Source: Chloropicon primus
Lineage: Eukaryota > Chlorophyta > Chloropicophyceae > Chloropicales > Chloropicaceae
Assembly: GCA_023205875.1 (NCBI GenBank)
Contig: CP060765.1
Coordinates: 186,001-250,000 of the forward strand
Reading direction: 5' to 3'
DNA: 64,000 nucleotides
Shown: one piece after another, positions 29,638 through 41,600 of the stretch
How the letters are laid out: the number at the start of each line of letters is the position of its first letter
How positions within the stretch are numbered: position 1 is the first letter of the stretch
Program-made: the position numbers and the translations under genes
The notes under the pieces: generated by a model
The model's input: only the letters and a program-made list of their open reading frames with translations
Databases searched by the model: none
Told to the model about the DNA's origin: nothing

Positions 29638-32600
29638 ATGATAGACCCCATCATAAAGGTGAGAGTCCCGAAGACTCTGGAGAGGAAGGAGGTGCAGCGC
29701 TTGGTGAACACCGAGAGTGGGAGTTATGAAATTCACCAGGCTGGGTTCGGAAGGTCTTCCTTCGAGGTTTCCCCTTCCAAGGCGAATGGTCACGGCAACG
29801 GCAACGGGAGCGTGGCCAACTTCCCGAGCCCCTTCGCCTCTCCCAAGACCAAGACGGGTGGCAAGCGCAAGCACAAGAGGATCGACGGACCGCAGGAGAT
29901 AATCTCTCGGAACGGCAGCTTTCCTCCGAGAGCCTTCCAGACGCCCAAGTACTCCAAGGAGGAGGGAGGCTCGACTTTGAGCACCGCGACGAGCTTGCAG
30001 GTCCCTGCCGAGGAGATCGAGCTGGAGGGAGTGTCCCAGACGACGGTGAAGCGAAGGAGGATGAAGATCCCCTTGGAGAAGTTCGACGACCCGGCTCTGG
30101 AGGTCCTCAGGCCGAGCATAACGGAGTGGCTGGAGCAGAACAAGGGGAAGGAGGGCCTCGGGGCCAAGGCAAAGTCCAAGTATTACGACAACGACGGGAC
30201 CTTCTGCTGGGCAGACTGCACCGTCACGGGCTACGACGAGGAGACTTGCCTGTTCACAATTGTGTGGGACAGCAGCGGGATTAAAAAGAAGGTGAGGAGG
30301 TTCAACCTCATCTTCGAGGAGGAGGACGTCGTTCACTTCAAGAAGAGGATTCGCCTGGCAAAGGAGCTGGAGGCGGAGCTGGGCAGCAGGATGAGGATTC
30401 AGGACCTCATCTCTTCCCAGGAGTTCATGAACAGCGAGATGATCGATGACAACTTCAAGCAGATGATCCTGGAGAAGTATGACATCCCGCAGGCGACTAC
30501 CTTCCCGAGGGTCGCGGACTTGTTCTTCCAAGAATCCAGAGACATCTACAAGCACGCCATGAAGACGGCTGTCTTCAAGTACCTGCTCCCGGAGGAGGTC
30601 GACCAGCAGCAGGAGATGGAGGACAGGGAGAGCATCAACCTGAACCACTTGCTGCACGAGGACCAGGTCCCGGTCCAGGGTTGCGTCCCACTCCACCTCT
30701 TGCACGTGGAGGACGGCAAGGAAGCGATATTCAGGGACGGGGACGACGAGGTTGTTGAGAGCAACCCCCTCCCCCTGGAAAGCTTTGACGACCAGCTTTT
30801 CACGATTAGCAGCGCCCTCGGACTGGCCCAGGACGACATCTTGTCCTGCCTCCAGCAGTTCTACCACGAGCTGGACGTGAAGGACCAGATTCTGGTGACG
30901 CAGTACGACGAGATGCTCCTGGAAGCTCCGTTTGACTTGCAGCACTTTGACACCTTGCAGAGCCGCCACATGAACGACATGGCGGACACCTTGAGGCACG
31001 ACTGGGTGCTGAGAGTGGCCACCAAAGTGGAGGACATTCCGTACATCTCAGGGACGATCGATGACCAGCTGTTCGTGAGGACGGTGAAGAGGATCTCCTT
31101 GCTTATGGCGGACAGCCTTAGGACGAGCGCCCTCCAGTCGCTGACCGCGTACATGAACACCTGGAAGAACTATGACCTTGACTTTGAGCTCCTGAGTGAG
31201 GGCGTGAAAGACAAGGACAGCATCGGTTTGGTGCCTCTGTTCAAGATGGAGATGACGATCAGCGAAAAGGGGCACTTTGAGCTTCCTTTGGATGACCTCA
31301 AGGACAAAATCCTGAGTTTCTACGACGAGATCATTTCTTGCGTGAACGGAATCGACGACATCGGCTCCAAGATCACCATCCTGGACGTGCCGGAGAAGCA
31401 CATGGAGACCATCTCTCACGACGAGGCCAGGGTGATCGAGACCCGAAATGCCATCGCCAAGATCATCGAGAAGAACTTGAAGGGTCCAAGGGAGCTTCTG
31501 GATTCTTTCAACGGGTTCGAGGACTTGGCGACCGCGGAAGTGCAGAGCCACATTGAGACGTGGAAGACCAACCCCTTGTCCTTAAGCGACTGCCAGGAGG
31601 AGGTGAAGAAATTCCTGGACCTGAAAAAGAGTATCGAGGAGAAGTGCGAGAACCAGACCCTGTTCCCCATGATTGTGGTGAACTCCGCGGAAGCGAAGAA
31701 TTTCCTTGAGGACAAAGCGCTGGAGCTGAGATCCGCTTTGCTTAGGCTCACCTGCGACAACTGGTGCACGTCGAACGAAACCATTTGCAAAAGATACGAT
31801 GCCTTGAAGGAGAGGATGGCGTCCAGCCCAGACACCACGGAGGAGTTGGACGAGCTCCGAAGGTTCTTTGACGCCAGTAAAAACGAGCTGGAGGAGCTCG
31901 AGGCTGACATCAGTGCCAGCACGGACTTGTACCAGGTTTTCAACGAGAGCCGCTTCACCCTAACCGAGCAGGAGCACGACCTTTACTGGGACGTCTTCGG
32001 ATGGCCAAAGAAGCTCGCTTCGGTCGTGCAGCAGGGTGAGATCAACTTGAACGAGAAGACTGAGAAGTTCAAGCAAGAGCTCCTTGACAACCGGGCCAAG
32101 CTCGTGGAAGACGTTGGGCAGATTGGCAAGGACGTCGATGAGTTCATTCAGCTCGGCGAGATCGAGCTCGTCGAGGAGAGGGTCGTCTCCGTCTCAGAGA
32201 TTGAGAGCAAGTTGAAGCAGGCGCAGCAGCTCGCGGAGGTGTACAGGAACCACGAGTCCATCTTCGGAATGCCTGAGCAGGATCTCCCAGAGCTGGACCG
32301 CCTTGTCCGCACCTTCGAGCCTTACTGCAACCTGTGGAAGATTTGTGGTGACTTCACGAACCACCTCCCCGAGTGGACGGACGGGCCATTCACTGAGCTC
32401 GACCCTGAGAGCCTCACAAATAGCATTGAGAACTGGATCAGGGCTTTGGCCAAGGTTCAAAAGGTTCTCAGCGAAAGGGCCGCGGAGGCTTGCAAGATTC
32501 TGAACGAGAGGTTGAACAAGTTCCAGGAATACTTGCCGCTCATTGCCGCGCTGAGAAACCCTGGATTGAGAGAGAGGCACTGGAAGAGAATGTCCAAGGA

Positions 32601-35600
32601 TTTGGGATTCCCTGTCAAGGTCGACGTCTCTTTCAGTCTTTCGAGGGCACTGCAGCTGCAGCTCCTTGAGCACATGGAGGTCATCGAAGAGATATCTGAG
32701 TACGCCTCCAAGGAGTACTCCCTTGAGAAGACCTTGGACAAGATGCAGCACGAGTGGAGCGGGGTCAACTTCGACAGAATGGATTGGAGGGATACAGGAA
32801 CGACTATCCTGCGCGGAATTGATGACATCCAAGCCATTCTTGATGACCAGGTCGTGAAGACGCAAGCCATGAGAGCTTCCCCTTACATCGGTGCCTTTGA
32901 GGAGAGGGTCAAGCTGTGGGAGAAGAGGCTGAACAACGTGCAGGAGACCATCGACGAGTGGCTCAAGTGCCAACAGCAGTGGCTGTACTTGGAGCCTATC
33001 TTCGGCAGCGATGACATCATGCAGCAGATGCCTAACGAGGGCAGAAAGTTCAAGACCGTAGACGCGACGTGGAGAAAGACCATGGAGAAGGTCGAGAAGA
33101 ACAGCGAGGTCTTGACCGTTTGCAGCGACGACGAGCTGCTGAAGAACTTGATCGACGCGAACAAGCTCCTGGACGCCGTCCAGAAGGGATTGAACGACTA
33201 TCTTGAGACAAAGAGGCTCGCTTTCCCGAGGTTCTACTTCCTTTCCAACGAGGAGCTGCTCGAGATCTTGTCGGAGACGAAGGACCCGCTTCGCGTTCAG
33301 CCTTTCTTGAAGAAGATTTTCGAGGGCATCAACAAGATCCACTTCGAGGAGGATCTCACTGTCACCGCCATGATCTCGGCCGAGGGGGAACAGGTCAAAC
33401 TGAAGGACACCTTCAACCCAAGCAGCGCGGGCGGAAACGTGGAGAGGTGGCTGATCGACTTGGAGGCCTCCATGAGGGCGAGCGTGAAGCACGTGACCAA
33501 GCAAAGCTTCGACGCCTATGCCACGACGGACCGTAACAAGTGGGTCATTGATTGGCCTGGCCAGGTCGTCATCTGCGTGGACTCCTTGTACTGGACGGAT
33601 GAGACCGAGGAAGCAATTTCCGACGGCAAGCTCCCAGAGTACGCTCTCAAGTGCACGGCGCAGCTCAAGGATATTGTCGACAAGGTCAGGGGCAAGCTGA
33701 CCAAGCTGGAGAGGAAGACGCTCTCTTCCTTGATCGTCATCGATGTCCATGCCCGTGACACCATCGCCAGGCTCGCTGACCTCAACATCATGGCCGTCTC
33801 GGACTTTGAATGGCAGTCCCAGCTCAGATACGAGTGGGACGGCGCCGATGTGCTGGTGCGCATGATTAATGCCCAGCTCTACTATGGCTACGAGTACCTC
33901 GGCCTCCCAAGCAGGCTGGTGATTACGCCCCTCACGGATCGGTGTTACCGTACCCTGATGGGTGCTCTGCACTTGGACCTCGGAGGAGCCCCAGAGGGAC
34001 CTGCGGGAACTGGCAAGACGGAGACCACCAAAGATTTGGCCAAGGCTATCGCGATGCAGTGTGTTGTCTTCAACTGCTCTGATGGACTGGATTACCTCGC
34101 CATGGGTAAATTCTTCAAGGGTTTGGCATCCAGTGGTGCCTGGAGTTGCTTCGATGAGTTCAACCGTATCGACTTGGAAGTGCTCAGTGTCATTGCTCAG
34201 CAGATCTTAACGATTCAGAGGGCAAAGGCTGCCGATGCCAAGTCCTTCGAATTCGAGGGCACGAGGTTGCAGCTCAGAAAGACGTGCAACTGCTTCATTA
34301 CGATGAACCCTGGTTACGCTGGCCGTTCGGAGCTGCCTGACAACCTCAAGGCCCTCTTCAGAACGGTGGCGATGATGGTTCCCGACTACGCTCTGATCGC
34401 GGAGATCATGCTTTACAGCAGTGGATATCTTGAGGCCAGGAGCCTTGCGAGGAAGCTGGTCGCGACCTACAAGCTTTGCAGCGAGCAGCTCAGTAGTCAG
34501 ACTCACTACGATTACGGTATGAGAGCGGTCATGTCCGTGCTGAGAGCTGCGGCTGCGATTAAGCAGAAGCAGCCGGACGAGGACGAGAACATCCTCATGC
34601 TTGTCTCTCTCAAGGATGTGAACTTGCCAAAGTTCCTGTCCCCGGATATCCCGCTCTTCAACGGTATCCTGAGCGATCTGTTCCCTGGTGTGGTCCTTCC
34701 GGATCCAGACTACGAGCTTCTCGGCAGGGCCGTCCGGGACAACTGTGCCAAGCTCAAGGTGCAGCCCACGAAGGTCCTGATGGAAAAGATTTTCCAGCTC
34801 TACGAGATGATTCTCGTGAGGCACGGACTCATGCTTGTGGGTTACAGTTACGGCGCGAAGACGACTGCGTACCGTGTGCTTCAGGGAGCTCTGGGAGATC
34901 TCAAGGAGCGCGACGAGCTGGGAGAGAACAAAACCATTGTTCGTGTCATGAACCCCAAGAGCATTTACATTGGTCAGCTTTATGGCCAGTTCGACCCCGT
35001 GAGCCACGAGTGGAAGGATGGCATCTTGGCAAAGATCTACCGTGAGTGCGCCGTGGACACTGCGCCTGACAGAAAGTGGGTCCTTTTCGACGGCCCCGTC
35101 GACGCCGTGTGGATCGAAAACATGAACACCGTGCTGGATGACAACAAGAAGCTTTGCCTGATGAGCGGAGAGATCATCCAGATGTCCGCGAGCATGAACA
35201 TGATCTTCGAGGTCCAAGACCTTGCCGTGGCGAGTCCGGCCACCGTGAGTAGGTGCGGCATGGTTTACGTCGAGCCGTCGCAGATCGGGTGGAAGCCCTT
35301 GCAACAGAGCTGGGTGGACACCCTGCCCGAGCAAGTCCTGGCGAAGGAGGATCTGGTCAAGGTGGTGGTGGCCCTGTTCGACTGGATGGTGGACCCCTGC
35401 ATTAGGTTTGTCCGAAGGAACTGCAAGGAAGTTGTCGGAACCGCTAGCATCAACCTGGTCCAGTCCACGATGAGGATGATCTCCAGTCTTTTCTCGAAAC
35501 TGCTTCAGGAGAACCCAAAGGTGGACGTCACGCAAGAAATTGTGGAGAGCATCTTCATGTTCGCCTTGGTTTGGGGCATCGGCGCCTCCATCGACGGAAA

Positions 35601-38600
35601 CGGCAGGTTGCTCTTCGACCCGTTCGTGAAGAAGCTCTTCCAGAAGGAAGTCGACGCTTCGAATGAGAGGAAGGATTACGATCTCGGCGCTGGCCTTGAT
35701 ATCACTTACCCTGACATTGAGATGAAGTCCGCCCTGCCTTTGGAAGACAGCCTCTATGACTACGAGTTCAACTTGGAGCACTTCAAGTGGGTGAATTGGA
35801 TGGGATCCAACTCGAAGCAGGAGATCAAATCTAACGTGCAGTTCCAGGAGATCATCGTCAGGACTGTTGACACCGTGAGGTACGTGTACCTGCTGAAGAC
35901 CCTGATCTCCAACAACATTCACTCACTGGTGGTCGGTCAGACGGGCACTGGTAAGACTGTCTACGTCAAGGAAGTTCTCGGAAAGACGCTCGACAAGGCT
36001 ACCTACCAGAACATCCAGACCTCGTTCAGTGCGAGGACGAACGCCAACCAGATTCAGGACCTCATCGACGGAAAGCTTGACAAGAGAAGGAAGGGCGTCT
36101 TCGGGCCACCGTTCGGGACCAAGTGCGTCATATTCGTAGACGATTTGAACATGCCGCAGCTGGAAGTTTACGGTGCCCAGCCTCCTATCGAGATCTTGAG
36201 ACAGTGGATGGACCACGGCGGGTGGTACGAGCGGTCCGACAACACGTTCAAGTCGCTCGTCGACATCCAATTCGTGGCCGCCATGGGACCCCCAGGCGGT
36301 GGAAGGAACGCCGTGACCCCGAGGTACATGAGGCACTTCAACGTCATCGCGATCTCCGAGTTCTCTGACCAGACCTTCCAGCACATTTACGAAGTCATCG
36401 TGGAGTGGTGGATGATGCGAATCAAGTCAGAGGAGCAGCTCATGGAGAAGATGACCTCCATTGTGAAGGGGACCGTCCGGATTTACAACACCATCAAGGC
36501 GGAGCTGCTTCCGACGCCCTCGAAGAGTCACTACGTGTACAACATGAGAGACCTCTCCAAGGTCTTCCAAGGAATGCAGACCATCAACCACCAGCTGAAG
36601 GATGAGAAGCACCTGTTGAGGCTGTGGACCCACGAGGTTCTCAGGGTGTTTAACGATAGGTTGACGACCAGCGATGACAAGAAGTGGTTCACGAGCCTGA
36701 TGAACCAGGTGATTGAGGAGGAGATCGGGGAGACCTTCTCGAGCATCGTGGACATCGAGGAAGAGACCGATGACCTGCTGAAGGAGGACATGAACCAATT
36801 CCTGTTCTGCAACTTCCTGCAGCAGGGCAAGGATGGAATGCCAAAGTACGAAGAGGTGCTCCGGCGTCCAAAGCTGCTGAGCGTCATCGAGGAGAGCCTC
36901 GGCGATTACAACGCCCAGCACAAGAGCAGAATGAACTTGGTCATGTTCTCGTACGCCGCGGAGCACATCGCGAGGATCAGCAGAATTATCCAGCAGCCCT
37001 ACGGCAACGCCCTCCTCGTCGGTATGGGAGGAAGTGGCCGCCAGAGTCTGACCAGGATCGCGACCTTCATCGCCGACTTCAAGCTGAGGCAGGTCGAGAT
37101 CACGAAGAGTTACGGAACCATCGAGTGGAGGGAGGACCTCAAGGACATCCTGAGGAAGAGTGGAGGCGAGGGATCTCCCACAGTTTTCCTTTTCACGGAC
37201 TCTCAGATCAAGGACGAGTCTTTCATGGAGGACATCAACAACATCCTGAACACGGGCGAGATTCCTGGCCTCTACCCCAAGGACGAGATCATGAGCATCT
37301 TGGAGATGGTCAGGCCGAGGGCCAAGCGCGTGGGCAAGGACAAGAGCGTCGCTGACCTCTACGACTTTTTCGTGGAGCAGTGCAGGTACAACTTGCACAC
37401 CGTGGTCTGCATGAGTCCCGTGGGAGACGCTTTCAGGAGCAGGCTCAGGATGTTCCCCAGTCTTGTGAACTGCTGCACGATCGACTGGTTCTCTGAGTGG
37501 CCCCAGGACGCGCTCAAGAGTGTGGCCACCCAGTTCCTTGGGGAGGTGGACCTGTCCACCCCGGAGCTCCGCGCGGCATGCGAGGACATGTGCATCGAAT
37601 TCCATGTCAAGATTCGCTCCCTTGCCCAAAAGTTCCTGGAGGAGGAGCGCCGTTACTACTACGCCACCCCAACGAGCTACCTCGAGCTCATCAACACCTA
37701 CAAGAAGCTCCTCAAGGCCAAGCGCACTGAGGTCGCGACTGTCAGGGACAGGTATGAGGTCGGCCTCGAGAAGCTTCTCAATGCCGAGGAGAGTGTGAGC
37801 GTGATGAAGGAGGAGCTCATTGCCCTGCAGCCCGTCCTCGTCAAGACGAGTGAGGAGGTCGAGGAGACCCTCAAGGTCGTGGACAAGGAGACTGAGGCCG
37901 CGGAGGCCAAGAGGGAAGTGGTGGAGAAGGAGGAGGCCGTGGCCAACGTGAAAGCGCAGGCTGCCAAAGCCATCAAGGACGAATGCGAGGCTGAGCTCGC
38001 GGAGGCCATTCCCTTGCTGGAGGCTGCCATCTCCGCCCTGAACACGCTTACGAAGAACGACATTACCCTCGTCAAGTCGATGAAGAACCCACCAGTCGCG
38101 ATCAAGACGGTGATGGAGACCGTTTGCATCATGCTTGAGATCAAGCCCAAGCGTATCAACGACCCCAACAACCCCGTGAAGAAGATTGACGACTACTGGT
38201 CGCCAAGTCAGGGAATTTTGGGTGACACGACGTTCCTGGCGACCTTGCAAAAGTACGACAAGGACAACATCAAGCCTGCTATCATCACGAAGATCAGGCC
38301 CTTCCTCGACCGTGAGGATTTCCAGCCCGAGAACGTGAAGAAGGCCGCCAAGGCCGCTTACGGCCTTTGCTGTTGGGTGAGGGCCATGGAGGCGTACGAC
38401 AGGGTCGCCAAGGTCGTGGCTCCAAAGAAGCAGAAGCTCGCGGAGAGTGAAGCCGAGTACGCCCTGCTGAACGAATCGCTCCAGAAGAAGAAGGCCGAGC
38501 TCAAAGAGGTCCAGGACAGGCTCGCCGAGCTGCAGAACAAGCTCCAGGAGCTTCTTGCGAAGAAGAAGCAGCTCGAGATTGACGTGGACAACTGCAAGAA

Positions 38601-41600
38601 GAAGTTGGACAGGGCCGAGAAGCTCATCGGCGGGCTGGGGGGAGAGAAGACGAGGTGGATCGCCGTGGCCGCCAAGCTCAAGGAGGACTTTACGAACCTC
38701 ACGGGAGACGTCCTGCTCTCGAGCAGTTTTGTGGCGTACCTCGGCGCTTTCACGACCGAGTATCGCGAGGACGCCATCAAGGGTTGGGTCAAGCTCTGCA
38801 TCGAGAGAGGAATCCCTTGCTCCGGGAAGGACTTTTCCTTGCTCACTGTTTTGGGAGACCAGGTCCAGATGAGGGAGTGGGCCATCGAGGGCCTGCCTAA
38901 CGATTACCTGTCCATCGAGAACGCCATCATCATGTCCAAGGCCACCCGCTGGCCCCTCATGATCGACCCCCAGGGCCAGGCGAACAAGTGGATCAAGAAC
39001 AAGGAGAAGGCGGCGAGCTTGGAGGTTCTCAAGCTCAATGACAGCGACTACATCAGGAAGCTGGAGAACAGCATCCAGTTCGGCTTCCCTGTGCTCTTGG
39101 AGAACGTCGGAGAGGAGCTCGACGCGACCTTGGAGCCCCTGCTGACGAGGTCCACCTTCAAGCAGGGCGGAAGCATCTGCATCAAGCTCGGTGACTCGGT
39201 CATCGAGTACAACCCCAAGTTCCACTTTTACGTCACGACCAAGCTGAGGAACCCTCATTACTTGCCGGAGATCAGTGTGAAGGTGACGCTTCTGAACTTC
39301 ATGATCACCCAGAAGGGTCTCGAGGATCAGCTCCTGGCCCTCACCGTGTCCATGGAGAGGCCAGAGCTCGAGGAGGAGAAGGTCAAGCTCGTGCTGCAGT
39401 CGGCCGAGAACGCCAGGCAGCTCAAGGAGATCGAGGACAAGATCATCGAGATCTTGAGCAGCAGTGAGGGAAACATCTTGGAGAACGAGACGGCGATCAA
39501 CGTCATCAGTTCCTCCAAGCAGCTGAGTAACGAGATTGACGTCAAGCAGCAGATTGCGAAGAAGACTGAGAAGCAGATCGACGAGGCGAGGCTCGAGTAC
39601 AAGGAGGTCGCCACCTACGCGAGCCACCTCTTCTTCTGCGTCTCCAGCTTGGCCAACCTCGAGCCCATGTACCAGTACTCCTTGCCTTGGTTCATCATGC
39701 TGTTCAAGAACACGATCAAGAACGCCGACAAGCACGACCTACTCGCGGACAGGATCTTGGCCCTGAACGACTACTTCACTGGATCCCTTTTCAGCCAGGT
39801 CTGCAGGAGTCTCTTCGAGAAGGACAAGCTCCTGTTCGCTTTTGCCTTGTGCGTGACCATCTACGGCCACAACAGGGGGGAGATCAGCCTGGACGAGTAC
39901 AGGTTCCTGATCACCGGAGGCGTGGAGATCTCGAGCGGGTACGACGAGCAGGCCGACAAGAAGCCGGAGTGGTTGTCCCGCAAGGCCTGGACCGAGTTCG
40001 TCAAGCTCGCCACGTTTTACGACAAGTACAAGGGCCTCGCCGACCACGTCTCGGACAACAGCGACGGGTGGAAGGTCCTTTGGGACGTCCCGGACCCCAC
40101 CAACACCCCGTTCCCCGCGCCGTGGGAGACCAAGCTGAACACCTTTGAGAAGCTCCTGGTCACCAGGTGCATCAGGCCGGACAAGCTGCCCTTGGCGGTG
40201 CAGAACTTCCTCATGGGAAAGATGGGCCAAAAGTACGTCGAGAGCCCGCCGTTCGACCTGAGCGGCTGCTACAACGACTCCCTCGCCACGGTGCCTTTGG
40301 TCTTCATCCTCAGCCCGGGCAGTGACCCAATGAGCTCCCTGCTGAGCTTTGCGGACGGCCTCAAGACCCCGGTGAGCTCGATCTCCCTGGGCCAGGGTCA
40401 GGGACCCAAAGCCGAGAAGATGATTAAGGACGCCCAGAGCTCCGGCCAGTGGGTCGTGCTGCAGAACTGCCACCTCGCCGTGTCCTGGATGACCAGCTTG
40501 GAGGAGATCTGCGAGAACATCACCATGGAGAACACCAACCCCAACTTTAGGCTGTGGCTCACGTCCTACCCCTCGGAGCACTTCCCGGTGAGCATCCTGC
40601 AGAACAGTGTCAAGATGACCAACGAGCCCCCCAAGGGCCTGAGGGCCAACCTGCTGCAGACGTACAACAGCGACCCCCTGAGCAACCCAAGCTTCTTCGA
40701 GGGTTGCGGGGAGAGGAGCCCCGAGTTCAAGAAGCTGCTCTTCGGCTTGTGCACCTTCCACGCCATCGTGCAGGAGAGGCTGAGCTTCGGCCCCATCGGC
40801 TGGAACGTCAAGTACCAGTTCAGCACCCCAGACTTTGTCATCTCGGTCAGGCAGCTGCAGATGTTCCTGAACGAGTACCCGGAGGACCTCCCCCTGCAGG
40901 CGCTCATCTACTTGACGGGCGAGTGCAACTACGGAGGTAGGGTCACGGACGCCAAGGACAGGAGGACCCTGATGTCCATCCTTGACGTCTTTTACAACTT
41001 TGACGTCTTCAACGACGACTACATGTTCAGCTCGAGCGGGAACTACTACGCGCCCCCCGACGGGGAGTACGAGTCTTACCTCGAGTTCATCAAGAAGCTG
41101 CCGATCACCTCGGCGCCCGAGGCGTTTGGCCTGCACGCGAACGCGGACATCACCAAGGACCAGAAAGAGACGGACTTGTTCCTGAGCTCGCTGGCGATCA
41201 GCCAGAGCACGTCGTCCGGCGGGGCGGACAAGGGCAAGGACGCCGCCCTCAAGGAGATCGTCCAGGTCGTGAAGAACAAGATGCCCGAGCCCTTCGACTT
41301 GGAGTACGCGAACTTCAAGTACCCAGTGGATTACTTGGAGTCCATGAACACGGTGCTCTGCCAAGAGATGGTCAGGTTCAACAGGCTGATCGAGGTGATC
41401 AAGAAGAGCATCGCGGACCTGGCCAAGGCCCTGGAGGGTCTCGTGGTCATGAGCGGCGACCTGGAGGCCCTCGGAAACTCGATGTACGACGGAAAGCTTC
41501 CAGCGCTGTGGGCCGGCAAGTCTTACCCCAGTCTCAAGCCCCTGCCGAGCTACGTGGACGACTTGTGCAAGAGGCTCAAGATGCTCAAGGACTGGCTGGA

